Assembly: GCF_002920535.1 (NCBI RefSeq)
Contig: NZ_PQSS01000064.1
Coordinates: forward strand, 1-42,901
DNA: 42,901 nt
Direction of reading: 5' to 3'
DNA from: Streptomyces sp. Ru71
Lineage (GTDB): Bacteria > Actinomycetota > Actinomycetes > Streptomycetales > Streptomycetaceae
Part shown: positions 7,091 to 15,357 of the stretch, one piece after another
Position numbering within the stretch: the first letter of the stretch is position 1
How the letters are laid out: every line of letters starts with the position of its first letter
Position numbers and translations under genes: made by a program
The notes under the pieces: generated by a model
Databases searched by the model: none
What the model saw: only the letters and a program-made list of their open reading frames with translations
What the model was told of the DNA's origin: nothing

Positions 7091-7720
7091 TCAGGGCACC
7101 AGCCGTCGCTCCTTCGCCACCGCCACCGCGCCCGAGCGGGTGTCGACGCCGAGCTTGTCGTAGATGCGGCGCAGATGGGTCTTGACCGTGGCCTCGCTGA
7201 TGTGGAGCTCGCGGGCGATGTCCCGGTTGCCGAGGCCGCGGGAGAGGTGGGTGAGGATGTCCCGTTCCCGGGGGGTCAGGGCGGGGGCGGGGTTGCGCAG
7301 ATGGGCCATGACGCGCCCGGCGACGGGGGCGGACAGGGTGGTGCGGCCCCGGGCGGCGGAGTGGATCGCGGCGAACAGCTCCTCGGGCCGCTCGGCCTTG
7401 AGCAGGTAGCCGGTGGCGCCGGCCTCGATCGCCCGGGTGATGTCGGCGTCGGTGTCGTAGGTGGTGAGGACGAGGACGTACGGGGCGTCCCGCTCGGCGA
7501 CCAGCCGGCGGGTGGTCTCGACGCCGTCGATGCCCTCGCCGAGCTGGAGGTCCATCAGGACCACGTCCGGGCGCAGCTTGCGGGTCAGCGCGAGCGCCTC
7601 CTCGCCGCTACCGGCCTCCCCGATCACCTCGATGTCGGGGGCGCTGCCCAGCAGGGCGAGCAGCCCGGCGCGGACCACGGCGTGGTCGTCGCAGACCAGG
7701 ACTCGGACGACGGTGCTCAT
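7091..7720 (-). CDS. NarL/LuxR-family two-component response regulator (209 aa)
   Basis: Receiver domain at residues 5-120: acidic pocket DD (11-12), phosphoacceptor Asp57 (VVLMDLQL) and conserved Thr/Lys further on. C-terminal LuxR HTH at about 145-205 (LTPRERDILTHLSRG...NRDIARELHISEATVKTHL). ATG overlaps the kinase stop by 4 nt, so the pair is co-translated with the kinase at 7717-8925. The target is unknown; the next genes upstream are the copper-handling fusion and the iron-regulated pair. Confidence 0.95.
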   Translation of the reverse strand: MSTVVRVLVCDDHAVVRAGLLALLGSAPDIEVIGEAGSGEEALALTRKLRPDVVLMDLQLGEGIDGVETTRRLVAERDAPYVLVLTTYDTDADITRAIEAGATGYLLKAERPEELFAAIHSAARGRTTLSAPVAGRVMAHLRNPAPALTPRERDILTHLSRGLGNRDIARELHISEATVKTHLRRIYDKLGVDTRSGAVAVAKERRLVP

Positions 7721-8925
7721 ACGGGCGGCTCCAGGGGGATCGCGGCCGACAGCACCGTGCCCTCGCCCGGTGCCGACTCGATGGTGAGGGTGCCGCCCAG
7801 CTGCCGCAGGCGGGCCCGGATCGCCGGCAGTCCGTGGCCGCGCACGGAAGTGGCGGGCCGTGCCTCGTTCGCCGAGGCGTCGAAGCCGCGGCCGTCGTCG
7901 GCGACGTCCAGGACGATCTCGTCGTCCAGGCAGGTCAGGGTCAGCGTCGCGGTGCGGGCGCCGGCGTGTTCGCGGACGTTGGCGAGGGCGCCCTGGGCGA
8001 TGCGCAGCAGGGCCGACTCGACCAGGGCGGGCAGCGGATGCGCCGGGCTGCCCTCGGCGTGCACGCGGACCGTCAGGTCGGCGGTGGCCGCGCGCTCGGC
8101 CACCGCGCGCAGCGCCTTGAGCAGCCCGCCGCCCTCGGCGAGGTCGGCCGGGGCCAGGTCGTGCACGAAGCGGCGGGCCTCGGCGAGGTCGCGCTCGGCG
8201 ATGGAGGCGGCCGTACGGACGTGGGTGCGGGCCGTGCCCGGGTCGCTGTCCCAGAGCCGGTCGGCGGCCTGGAGCAGCATGCGCTGACTGGACAGGCCCT
8301 GGGCGAGGGTGTCGTGGATCTCGCGGGCGAGGCGTTCGCGTTCGGCGAGGGTGCCCTCGCGGCGTTCGGTGGCGGCCAGTTCGCGCCGGGTGCGGATCAG
8401 GTCGTCGATCAGCTCGCGCTGGCGGCGGGCCTGGCGCTCCATGACGACGAACACGGCCGTGGCGACGGCGGCCACGGCCGGCGGGGCGAGCAGCACGTTC
8501 GGGTCGGGCCAGCCCGCCAGCTGCGCCTGGGCGGTCACGGCGAGCGCGGTGAGCCCGCCGACGAGGACGATCGCGGCGCGGGCCGGCAGGGTGCGCAGCC
8601 CGGTGTAGAAGAGGGGGACCGCGCACCAGGCGAAGCTCGGGGCGAGCGTCACCAGCACCGCCCAGGTCGCGACCACGGCCGTGAGCCAGGCCAGCCGGCG
8701 TGCGGTGAGGCGGGCGCCGAGGGCGGGGCCGAGGACGTAGAGCAGCGCCAGGAACAGGGACAGCGCCACCACCCAGGGGGTGCGCGGCTCGCCCGGGTGG
8801 CGGAGCAGGAAGCGGGCGAGCGAGGCGCCGAGCAGCACGAAGAACGCCGTGTGCATGATCACGGCGAGGGTGCGGGTGTCGTCGTCGCCCTCCGGACGGG
8901 GCGCGGCCGTGGCCGTCGTACCCAT
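7717..8925 (-). CDS. NarL-type sensor histidine kinase (402 aa)
   Basis: N-terminal membrane domain with about five to six hydrophobic helices between residues 20 and 165. HisKA_3 dimerisation box ERERLAREIHDTLAQGLSSQ with phospho-His204, and C-terminal HATPase_c with DDGRGFD and RGHGLPAIRARL. ATG at 8925 is chosen because GGGGAGGTGA lies just upstream; the longer TTG start lacks this. No extracellular sensor domain is evident, so the signal may be intramembrane. Partner regulator overlaps by ATGA. Confidence 0.95.
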   Translation of the reverse strand: MGTTATAAPRPEGDDDTRTLAVIMHTAFFVLLGASLARFLLRHPGEPRTPWVVALSLFLALLYVLGPALGARLTARRLAWLTAVVATWAVLVTLAPSFAWCAVPLFYTGLRTLPARAAIVLVGGLTALAVTAQAQLAGWPDPNVLLAPPAVAAVATAVFVVMERQARRQRELIDDLIRTRRELAATERREGTLAERERLAREIHDTLAQGLSSQRMLLQAADRLWDSDPGTARTHVRTAASIAERDLAEARRFVHDLAPADLAEGGGLLKALRAVAERAATADLTVRVHAEGSPAHPLPALVESALLRIAQGALANVREHAGARTATLTLTCLDDEIVLDVADDGRGFDASANEARPATSVRGHGLPAIRARLRQLGGTLTIESAPGEGTVLSAAIPLEPPV

Positions 8926-9065
8926 GACGCGCTCACCTCCCCGGTACGCCGCTGAACTGGGCAAACAACTTCATTGTCGCCCCGGGTCCGGGAACGGGGG
9001 GTCATCCGATCGGCTGACCTTCACCCCATTGGCGTGGGGCCCGCGCGGCTGTGCCGGTGCGCCGG

Positions 9066-10835
9066 TCAGCGCGCGAGGACGACCTGCCGCACCTCGCTGA
9101 CCTGGTCGGTCTCCGACACCCGCACCGTCACCTTCATCGTCCAGGTGCCGGGCAGGGGGAGGGTGACGCGGTCGGCAGCCCAGTAGCCGCCCCGGTCGGT
9201 GACACGGGCGTCGATCGGCCCGATCCGCTGCGCCGGCAGGGTGAAGGACACCCGCAGTTCGGGCACGGTCGCCAGGCCGCCGTCGGGGCCGTAGACCACC
9301 GCCTGCACGGAGGTGTCGCCGGCCCGCCCCGGGTCCAGCGTGACCTGCACCTTCCCGCGGCCGCCCGGGGTGCCGACGTCGAACGGCACGTCGGTGACCG
9401 AGGCCGTGGGCAGCCCGGGCGCGGCGACCGGCTGCGTCTTGGCCGCCTCGGCGGCGGCCCGCCCGGGGAGGGTCCCGGCGAGGACGGTCGAGATCAGCAG
9501 GACGAGCGCGCCGAGGGCCGTCTCAACGAGGACGGCCCGGCGGAGCAGCCGGCGGTCGGGCCGCGGGGAGAGCGCCGGGTCCGGGTCGCCGCCGGCGGCC
9601 GTCCCGTTCGTGTGCGGCTCCGGTCCCCCGGCCATCGCGGGCAGCCGCTCCCGTACGGCGCCGGCCTCCGCCCCTGTCCGCAGCCGCCCGGTGAGATGCC
9701 GGGCCCCGGCGGCGGCCGTCAGCAGCAGCGTCACCGCGGCCAGCTTGAGCAGCAGCAGACGGCCGTACCCCGTGCCGGTGAGCGCGTCGAGGGAGCCGAG
9801 GCCGCGCCAGGACTGGTAGACGCCGGTGAGCGCCAGGACGGTGACGCAGCCGAGGGCGAGCCGGGAGAAACGGGTGACGGCGGCCACCGGCACGTCGGAC
9901 GTGCACAGCAGGGTGACCAGGCCCCCGAGCCACACGGCCGCCGCCAGCAGGTGCAGCAACGCGGCGGCCATCGCGACGGGCACCTGGATCCCGGCGGCGG
10001 CGTGCTCGGCGACCGCCCAGGTCAGGGCCAGGCCGAAGGCCAGTGCCGCGCCCGCCGCCCGCGCCCTTCGGCCCCACGCCCGGCGCCGCACCAGCACACC
10101 GGCCGCCGCCAGCAGGCCCAGCCGGGCCACCAGGGCGATCCCCGGGCGGGTGGTCAGGGTGCGGGCCGCGCCGGAGGGATCGAGCACGGTCGACAGGCCC
10201 GTACCCCTCTCATAGGGCGCCCGCAGGAGCAGCAGTACGGCGGTGGCGGCGGCCAGCGTCGTCCACCCCACCGCCGTCGGGGTGCGCGCCGCCCCCGGTG
10301 CCAGCGCCCGGAACACCCCGCCGCCGATGAGCAGGGCGGCGCCCAGGTAGGCGGCGTACCGGGCGAGGTCGTAAAGGCCGCCGACGGCCGTGTTCTCCGG
10401 CTGCGTGGCGGCGACGGGCGGCGCGGGCGTGGGGGCGCCGACGGAGTAGGTGAAGGCGCCGGAGACGGGGTGGCTGTCGGCGGACACCACCCGCCAGGCC
10501 ACCGTGTACGTGCCCCGGCCCTGGCCGGCCGGCAGGGTGACGCGGACGGTGTCGGAGCGGCCCGGCGCGTGCTGTGGCTCGCCGGTGCGCAGCCGGTGGT
10601 TGCCGGGATCGAAGACGCGGACCGAGTCGTCGAGCAGGGCGACGGACTCGGTGAAGGTGAGGGTGAGGTGGTCCGGGGCCGTCGTCAGAACGGAGGCGTC
10701 GGCGGGGTCGGTGCCGCGCAGGACGGCGTGCGCCCAGGCGGGCGCCGCGCCGCCGAGGAGGAGCAGGGTCAGCAGGGCGCCCAGCAGCACCGCGCGCCCT
10801 GTCCGTCGTTGTCCGCACGCATGCCTGTCGACCAC
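9066..10835 (-). CDS. Copper resistance CopC-CopD fusion protein (589 aa)
   Basis: The signal peptide (res 14-35, ending APAWA) leaves His36 as the mature N terminus. This is the typical CopC copper ligand arrangement (HAVLRGTDPADASVL; second motif SADSHPVSGAF). A CopD membrane domain of about eight helices follows (about 155-420). After a hydrophilic loop and one more helix, a C-terminal exported beta domain resembles YtkA-like domains (about 490-589). GTG start follows GGGGAG. It probably binds copper outside the membrane and helps import or sense it. It is a monocistron between the two-component pair and the iron-regulated pair. Confidence 0.93.
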   Translation of the reverse strand: MVDRHACGQRRTGRAVLLGALLTLLLLGGAAPAWAHAVLRGTDPADASVLTTAPDHLTLTFTESVALLDDSVRVFDPGNHRLRTGEPQHAPGRSDTVRVTLPAGQGRGTYTVAWRVVSADSHPVSGAFTYSVGAPTPAPPVAATQPENTAVGGLYDLARYAAYLGAALLIGGGVFRALAPGAARTPTAVGWTTLAAATAVLLLLRAPYERGTGLSTVLDPSGAARTLTTRPGIALVARLGLLAAAGVLVRRRAWGRRARAAGAALAFGLALTWAVAEHAAAGIQVPVAMAAALLHLLAAAVWLGGLVTLLCTSDVPVAAVTRFSRLALGCVTVLALTGVYQSWRGLGSLDALTGTGYGRLLLLKLAAVTLLLTAAAGARHLTGRLRTGAEAGAVRERLPAMAGGPEPHTNGTAAGGDPDPALSPRPDRRLLRRAVLVETALGALVLLISTVLAGTLPGRAAAEAAKTQPVAAPGLPTASVTDVPFDVGTPGGRGKVQVTLDPGRAGDTSVQAVVYGPDGGLATVPELRVSFTLPAQRIGPIDARVTDRGGYWAADRVTLPLPGTWTMKVTVRVSETDQVSEVRQVVLAR

Positions 10836-10942
10836 GCGGTCCGCTCCCCTGCCGCCGTCCGCTCCGCTTGCCGCCGGATGTCCCGGGCGCCCGGAACTCC
10901 CCTCGGCAGTACGTACGCGCGCGAGACGCGGATCGCTCAGCG

Positions 10943-11041
10943 GGCTCCCGTACGGCCGGGGCGGACGGTCACCCGGCTCCCGTACGGCCGGCCCGAGCGG
11001 ACGGTCTCCTCGCAGCCGTCGGCTAGCCGGGGCGGACGGTC
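10943..11041. repeat. Degenerate direct repeats after the GNAT gene
   Basis: GGCTCCCGTACGGCCGG occurs at 10943-10959 and 10975-10991. GCGGACGGTC occurs at 10961-10970, 10997-11006 and 11032-11041, the last inside the 3' end of the GNAT coding region. The block looks like successive duplications of the gene's 3' tail and spans the gap to the CopC-CopD gene. CGTACG palindromes within each unit could form weak hairpins. Confidence 0.7.
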
Positions 11042-11628
11042 TCCCGGTGCAGGAAGGCCAGTTGGGCGTGCTTCTGCGGCAGGTACACGTCCGGCAGGTC
11101 GATCTCGGGCAGGACGACCACCGGTCCCATCTCGAAGCCCAGCCGTTCGAAGCGGGTGATCGCCTTGCCGTTGCGCACGTCCGGGTCGACGACGATCCGC
11201 TGCCGGTCCAGGCCGCGCAGCACATAGGCCGTGATCGCCGAGACCAGGTGGGCGGTCCAGCCGGTGCGCGCACCGGCGGGGCCGGCCGGGGCGAGCAGCA
11301 GGTGGACGCCGATGTCGCCGGGCCGCACGGGGTAGCACTCGCCGACCCGGTCGGCCTCGGGCTCGTAGGTCTGCAGGAGGGCGGCCGCCTCACCGTCCTT
11401 GGCGACGAGGAAGGCGTGATGGGTGTCCAGGGTCTCCATGTGGGCGTAGATCTCGGCCACCTGCGTCACCGTCAGCCCCGTCATGCCCCAGAAGACGGCG
11501 CGTTCCTCGCTGACCCAGCGGTGGATCACCTCGGCGTCGGCGTGCGGGTCGAGGGGCAGCACGCGGACGGTGCCGAAGCCGTCGATCCGCTGCTCGTGCA
11601 CGGCCTCGCGGTGCTGGAGGTCAGACAT
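11023..11628 (-). CDS. GNAT N-acyltransferase, siderophore IucB/RhbD-like (201 aa)
   Basis: Matches the acetyltransferase family that acylates hydroxylysine-type amines in hydroxamate siderophore synthesis. Visible features are HRWVSEERAVFWGM, the acyl-CoA region GDIGVHLLLAPAG...G, and IVVDPDVRNGKAITRFERLGF at the end of the GNAT fold. Start ATG lies 8 nt inside the upstream acylase gene, so it is translationally coupled, and both sit behind an iron box. The substrate is not known: it could be a siderophore precursor or a shunt product. No NRPS or NIS synthetase is present in this window. Confidence 0.85.
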   Translation of the reverse strand: MSDLQHREAVHEQRIDGFGTVRVLPLDPHADAEVIHRWVSEERAVFWGMTGLTVTQVAEIYAHMETLDTHHAFLVAKDGEAAALLQTYEPEADRVGECYPVRPGDIGVHLLLAPAGPAGARTGWTAHLVSAITAYVLRGLDRQRIVVDPDVRNGKAITRFERLGFEMGPVVVLPEIDLPDVYLPQKHAQLAFLHRETVRPG

Positions 11629-13681
11629 CGCTCTCCTTCGTGAGCTGGTCCCAGTCGGTGACGACGGGAACGAGTTCTCCCTTGAGCCACAAGGGGAGTT
11701 GGTCGCGGTGGTGCGGCGCGTCGGCGGTGCCGTCCGCGCCGAGGGGCACCACCCAGCGGCTGTTGTCGCGCCGGTGCAGGTCCCAGACGTAGCGGGCCGC
11801 CGGTCCGCGCGCGGCGAGATCGGTGACGCCGGGCACGGCGGTGGTGCACAGCACGCAGTCGTGGTCGCCGGACAGGCCCGGTGCGTCGTACGGCGTTGCC
11901 GTGAGCGCCCGCCAGGGGGCGAGGCGGTGGGTGTCGCCCCAGGTGCCGGCCGGCGGCCGGGCGGCGACCTCCTCCACGGCGGCGCGCAGCAGGGCGGCGC
12001 GGTCGATGCCGTAGACGTCCGGTGCCCGCAGCAGGTGTTCGAGTGCGAAACCGATGCGCGGGGTGAGGGCCAGCCAGGGCTGGAAGACCTCCGGGTAGGC
12101 GGGCGGGGACGTGAGGGCCGCGAACGCCTCCTGCGCGGCGAACCGCCGCACGAGGGCGCCGCGCACGGCCGCGTACAGCGCCGCGTCCCGGCTTGCGGCG
12201 TCCATCCGGCGGTCCCAGCCCAGCAGCCGGTCGCGCAGCGCGGCCGCGTCCGGGCCGAGCCCTTCGAGTGCGGCCAGACCGTCGAGCAGGGGCCCGGCGG
12301 AGGCGAGGTGGGTGTCCATGTGGACGGCGGCCATGTCGCCGGCGGACCACTCCCGCCGACCGGACAGCAGGGCGCGGATGCGTTCGGCGCGATGGTCCGG
12401 GGCGAACTCCGTGCCCAGCTCGGCCGCGAGGCCGCGCTGGTTGGCCATGACGGCGACGCCGTCGTCGAGGCCGGCGCGGGGCATCTCGTGCCAGCCGGTC
12501 CACTCGTGGCCCGGCTCCCAGGCCGGAACCAGCCGGGTGCGGTTGGCCCGGGCGCGCACCGGCACGCGTCCGGCGACCCGGTGCAGCAGCCCGCCCTCGG
12601 TGTCGGCGGCGTGCACGACGTTGACGGGTTCGGCCCAGGCGTCCAGCGCCCGGTCCACGTCGGCGACCCGGCGGGCCCGCAGCAGGGGCAGCAGGGCGCC
12701 GAAGCCGAGGTCGTGGGTGACCCGGGGCGGATGGCGCAGGCTCAGCGCGAGGGGTGTGCCGTCCTCCAGGCCCTCGGGTCCTCCGGCGACGACGGGTCCC
12801 CGGGCGGTCTCGATGACCTCGACCTCGACGCTCTCCTCTCCCGCGACCCGCACCAGCTCGGTGTGGCGGGCGGCGCGGTGCCAGCGTCCGTCCGGCCCGA
12901 GTGCCTCGACACCGGCGCCGGTGCGGCGCAGGCGTTCGCGGTAGAGGTCCTGGTAGTCGGCCATGGCGTTGGTGATGGCCCAGGCGACGGTGCCGGTGTG
13001 GCCGAAGTGGGCGATGCCGGGGACGCCGGGCACCGCGAGGCCGACGACGTCGAACTCGTCGCAGGCCAGCCGGATCTGCTGGTAGACGCCGGGGTCCTCG
13101 ATGAAGCGGTGCGGGTCGCCGGCGATGAGCGGCTGCCCCGTCGTGGTGCGCTCCCCGCTCACCAGCCAGCCGTTGCTGCCGGCGGTGGCGGGGCCGTCGG
13201 CGGCGAACAGCTCGACCGCGCCGGGGCCGAGGTGCCGTGCCACCTCCTCGCGCCACAGCTTGGCGGGGAAGCCGGCGAACAGGATGTGCGTGGACAGCCA
13301 CACGGCGAGCGGGGTCCAGGGCTCCCAGCGGCCGGGGGCGAGGCCCACCTGCCGGAACTCCCCGGTGGGGTGCAGGCCTTCGTTGACGCCGTCGACGTAC
13401 GCGCGTACCCAGGCGGAGGTCTCCGCGTCCCGCTGCTCCAGCGCGGCGAAGCAGCGGCGGGCGGTGTCGGCGAGCCGGACCCGCCGGGCGAACCGGTCCC
13501 AGTCCAGCGAGGCGGGGCCGAGGAAGGCGGCCGAGGTGCCCTGGGCGCGGTGGCGTTCGACCTCCAGCTGCCAGGACCGGTCGCGTGCGGTGACCAGGCC
13601 CTGGGCCCGCGCGAGCGCCAGGGCGCCGGTGGCGCGCAGGTGCGGGATGCCCCAGGCGTCCCGGTGGATGGTGGTCGTCAC
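11621..13681 (-). CDS. Penicillin-acylase family Ntn hydrolase, iron-box controlled (686 aa)
   Basis: N-terminal nucleophile amidase. Starting at GTG 13681 the protein opens directly with the alpha-chain motif IHRDAWGIPHLRA, so there is no signal peptide. The autoprocessing site is G168-S169-N170-G171-W172, making Ser169 the predicted mature beta-chain nucleophile. PLIAGDPHR and WAITNAMADYQDLYRE follow, as in the family. AGGGG precedes the start, and the DmdR-type iron box at 13699-13717 lies 17 bp upstream. Family members hydrolyse beta-lactam side chains, acyl-homoserine lactones or pyoverdine acyl chains (PvdQ). Here the context suggests cytoplasmic deacylation of a siderophore or precursor. 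Confidence 0.92.
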   Translation of the reverse strand: MTTTIHRDAWGIPHLRATGALALARAQGLVTARDRSWQLEVERHRAQGTSAAFLGPASLDWDRFARRVRLADTARRCFAALEQRDAETSAWVRAYVDGVNEGLHPTGEFRQVGLAPGRWEPWTPLAVWLSTHILFAGFPAKLWREEVARHLGPGAVELFAADGPATAGSNGWLVSGERTTTGQPLIAGDPHRFIEDPGVYQQIRLACDEFDVVGLAVPGVPGIAHFGHTGTVAWAITNAMADYQDLYRERLRRTGAGVEALGPDGRWHRAARHTELVRVAGEESVEVEVIETARGPVVAGGPEGLEDGTPLALSLRHPPRVTHDLGFGALLPLLRARRVADVDRALDAWAEPVNVVHAADTEGGLLHRVAGRVPVRARANRTRLVPAWEPGHEWTGWHEMPRAGLDDGVAVMANQRGLAAELGTEFAPDHRAERIRALLSGRREWSAGDMAAVHMDTHLASAGPLLDGLAALEGLGPDAAALRDRLLGWDRRMDAASRDAALYAAVRGALVRRFAAQEAFAALTSPPAYPEVFQPWLALTPRIGFALEHLLRAPDVYGIDRAALLRAAVEEVAARPPAGTWGDTHRLAPWRALTATPYDAPGLSGDHDCVLCTTAVPGVTDLAARGPAARYVWDLHRRDNSRWVVPLGADGTADAPHHRDQLPLWLKGELVPVVTDWDQLTKESDV

Positions 13682-13698
13682 TCCGGCCCCTCTTGACT

Positions 13699-13717
13699 TT
13701 AGGTTAGCCTCACCTAA
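13699..13717 (-). promoter_or_regulatory. DmdR/IdeR-type iron box
   Basis: TTAGGTTAGCCTCACCTAA read on the plus strand is a near-perfect match to the DtxR/IdeR/DmdR consensus 19-mer. It lies 17 bp upstream of the acylase start and overlaps the expected promoter, so transcription should be repressed by Fe2+-loaded regulator. Confidence 0.93.
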
Positions 13718-13798
13718 GTAGGCGGTTCCGGGGATCGTACTCGAACCGTGGGAAGGGCCATGGCGACGGGGCATGCGAGCCGACGGCGCCGCAGCCCA

Positions 13799-13850
13799 CC
13801 GAGGGGCGCGGGGAACTGCGCGAGCGGCCACCCACCGGCCCGCGGACGAA
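13799..13850. repeat. Streptomyces-type dispersed intergenic repeat, single copy here
   Basis: The core GAGGGGCGCGGGGAACTGCG, followed by CGAGC and GGCCCGCGG, matches a repeat I know to be scattered through intergenic DNA of many Streptomyces genomes. Only one copy is seen in this window, between the iron box and the HhH-GPD gene. Role unknown. Confidence 0.6.
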
Positions 13851-13898
13851 CGGCCACCTCGGCGCGCAGACACGCACCCCGCGCGGGATCATCGAGAC

Positions 13899-14489
13899 AT
13901 GGACGTCACCCTGCACCTCGCCCAGGACGCCGAGGCCGACGCGCTGCTCGGCCGGTCGCCGCTCGCCGCGCTGGTCGGGATGCTGCTGGACCAGCAGATC
14001 CCGATGGAGTGGGCGTTCAAGGGCCCCCGCACGATCGCGGACCGCCTCGGCGCCGACGACCTGGACGCCCACGACATCGCCGCCACCGACCCGGACGCGT
14101 TCGCCGCCGTGCTGTCCGAGAAGCCGGCCGTCCACCGCTACCCGGGCTCCATGGCCAAACGCATCCAGCAGCTGTGCCAGTACCTCGTCGACCACTACGA
14201 CGGCAACGCCGAGCTCGTCTGGAAGGGCGTCGACGACGGCCGCGAACTCCTGCGCCGCCTGGAGGAACTGCCCGGCTTCGGCAAGCAGAAGGCGCAGATC
14301 TTCCTCGCCCTGCTGGGCAAGCAGTTCGGCGTGCGCCCCGCCGGCTGGCAGGAGGCCGCCGGCTCCTACGGCGAGTCCCAGTGCTTCCGCTCCGTCGCCG
14401 ACATCACCGGACCGGAGTCCCTGGCGAAGGTCCGCGCCCACAAGCAGGAGATGAAAGCGGCGGCGAAGGCGGCCAAGAGCAAGAAGTAG
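13899..14489 (+). CDS. HhH-GPD-type base excision DNA repair protein (196 aa)
   Basis: Contains the helix-hairpin-helix LEELPGFGKQKAQIFLALLG at about residues 124-143 and an upstream LAALVGMLLDQQIPMEWAF block typical of HhH-GPD glycosylase-fold proteins. The C terminus is Lys/Ala-rich. The short size and absence of a recognisable Fe-S cluster match the actinobacterial 'HhH-GPD-type' group rather than Nth or MutY, and substrate lesion is unknown. ATG at 13899 is chosen; upstream in-frame sequence includes the dispersed repeat and is not protein-like. Confidence 0.85.
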   Translation: MDVTLHLAQDAEADALLGRSPLAALVGMLLDQQIPMEWAFKGPRTIADRLGADDLDAHDIAATDPDAFAAVLSEKPAVHRYPGSMAKRIQQLCQYLVDHYDGNAELVWKGVDDGRELLRRLEELPGFGKQKAQIFLALLGKQFGVRPAGWQEAAGSYGESQCFRSVADITGPESLAKVRAHKQEMKAAAKAAKSKK

Positions 14490-14625
14490 CGCGGGGTGCG
14501 CCCCCGCGCGCGGTGCGCTCCCGCGCCGATGTAAAGGAAGCTCGCCGCAACGGGTGTAGTCCGAGCGGGCGGATCTCGCGGCCGGTGCGAGGGCCGGCCC
14601 GCACGCCCCGGGCAGATGTCCTTGC

Positions 14626-14958
14626 GTGAGCCGCACCGCACGCGCCCTCCCCCGCAGCCACACCTGGCTGCGGGCGCTCGTGCTGCTGCTCGCGCTGCTC
14701 GTGCCCGGTGAGGCGTTCGGCGAGGCATACGCTCCGCCGGCCACCCCCGCCGCCACCGCGAGCGCCGAGCACGACGTGACCGACACCGCCGTACGGCCGC
14801 CCGTCCAGGGCGCGCACCGCACGGCCGTACCGCCGCGCCCCGCGCCCCTGCCGGACGCGCCGGCGCCGGCCAGGGCCACCGGCCCCGTCCCGCGGGCGGG
14901 GGTGCGGACGCCGTACACCGCCCTGCTCGCACTGCGCTCCGTGGTGCTGCGCTGCTGA
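14626..14958 (+). CDS. Small secreted or membrane-anchored hypothetical protein (110 aa)
   Basis: GTG start. Basic N terminus then a hydrophobic core (WLRALVLLLALLVPGEAFGEA, about 14-34) looks like a signal peptide with a possible AFG-EA cleavage. The rest is Pro/Ala/Arg-rich and ends in a short hydrophobic stretch with a terminal Cys. No family recognised. A second small ORF follows 59 nt later. Confidence 0.5.
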   Translation: MSRTARALPRSHTWLRALVLLLALLVPGEAFGEAYAPPATPAATASAEHDVTDTAVRPPVQGAHRTAVPPRPAPLPDAPAPARATGPVPRAGVRTPYTALLALRSVVLRC

Positions 14959-15017
14959 CCGAACCCGGCTTCCGGCCGCCATCGGTCCGTCAGTTCGACA
15001 CCACGAGGAGCACGACC

Positions 15018-15143
15018 ATGCCCACGGACCCCTACGCGGTCCTGCGCGCCCTGCTGCGCGCCGAGGCCGCACGCAGGACGCCCGAGCGGGGCGGGACCCC
15101 GCGACCCGAGCAGACCCCGCCGCAGCAGAAGCGGGAGCGCTGA
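15018..15143 (+). CDS. Small basic ORF (41 aa)
   Basis: ATG follows GAGGAG with ideal spacing. The protein begins MPTDPYAVLRALLRAEAARR and ends in a Pro/Gln/Arg tail (PPQQKRER). The amphipathic first half followed by a charged tail and the strong ribosome-binding site make it a credible microprotein. No function recognised. It lies downstream of the secreted hypothetical protein and may be co-transcribed. Confidence 0.5.
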   Translation: MPTDPYAVLRALLRAEAARRTPERGGTPRPEQTPPQQKRER

Positions 15144-15345
15144 CGCACCCGGCGGGGGTGGACTGCCGCCTCCGCCGGGCCGTGCCGACCCCTTTCGGGC
15201 GAACCGGCCGGGGAAGAGGCCACAGGAAGCCGGTCGCCGCCGCCGAGGCCGGGCGCGGCCCCCGTTTCCGTTTCACCCTGTTCTGCAACATCTTTTCCGG
15301 TGGCGCACTCCGTCTCCATGGCTGCGCCCCGAACGCCAGGACCGG

Positions 15346-15351
15346 TAGGCT
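15346..15351 (+). promoter_or_regulatory. -10 element TAGGCT giving a leaderless transcript
   Basis: TAGGCT ends 6 nt before the GTG at 15358, which has no Shine-Dalgarno, so the start codon probably coincides with +1. No clear -35 was seen. Confidence 0.6.
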
Positions 15352-15357
15352 TTCCGT

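Noticed and set aside
11023..13681. Beta-lactam resistance or quorum-quenching locus
   Set aside because: The iron box and coupled siderophore-type GNAT fit iron metabolism better, and no beta-lactam genes are nearby. Not excluded biochemically.
13748..14629. 293-codon frame overlapping the HhH-GPD gene
   Set aside because: Arg/Pro-rich frame-shifted reading of the repair gene. The HhH motif is in the other frame.
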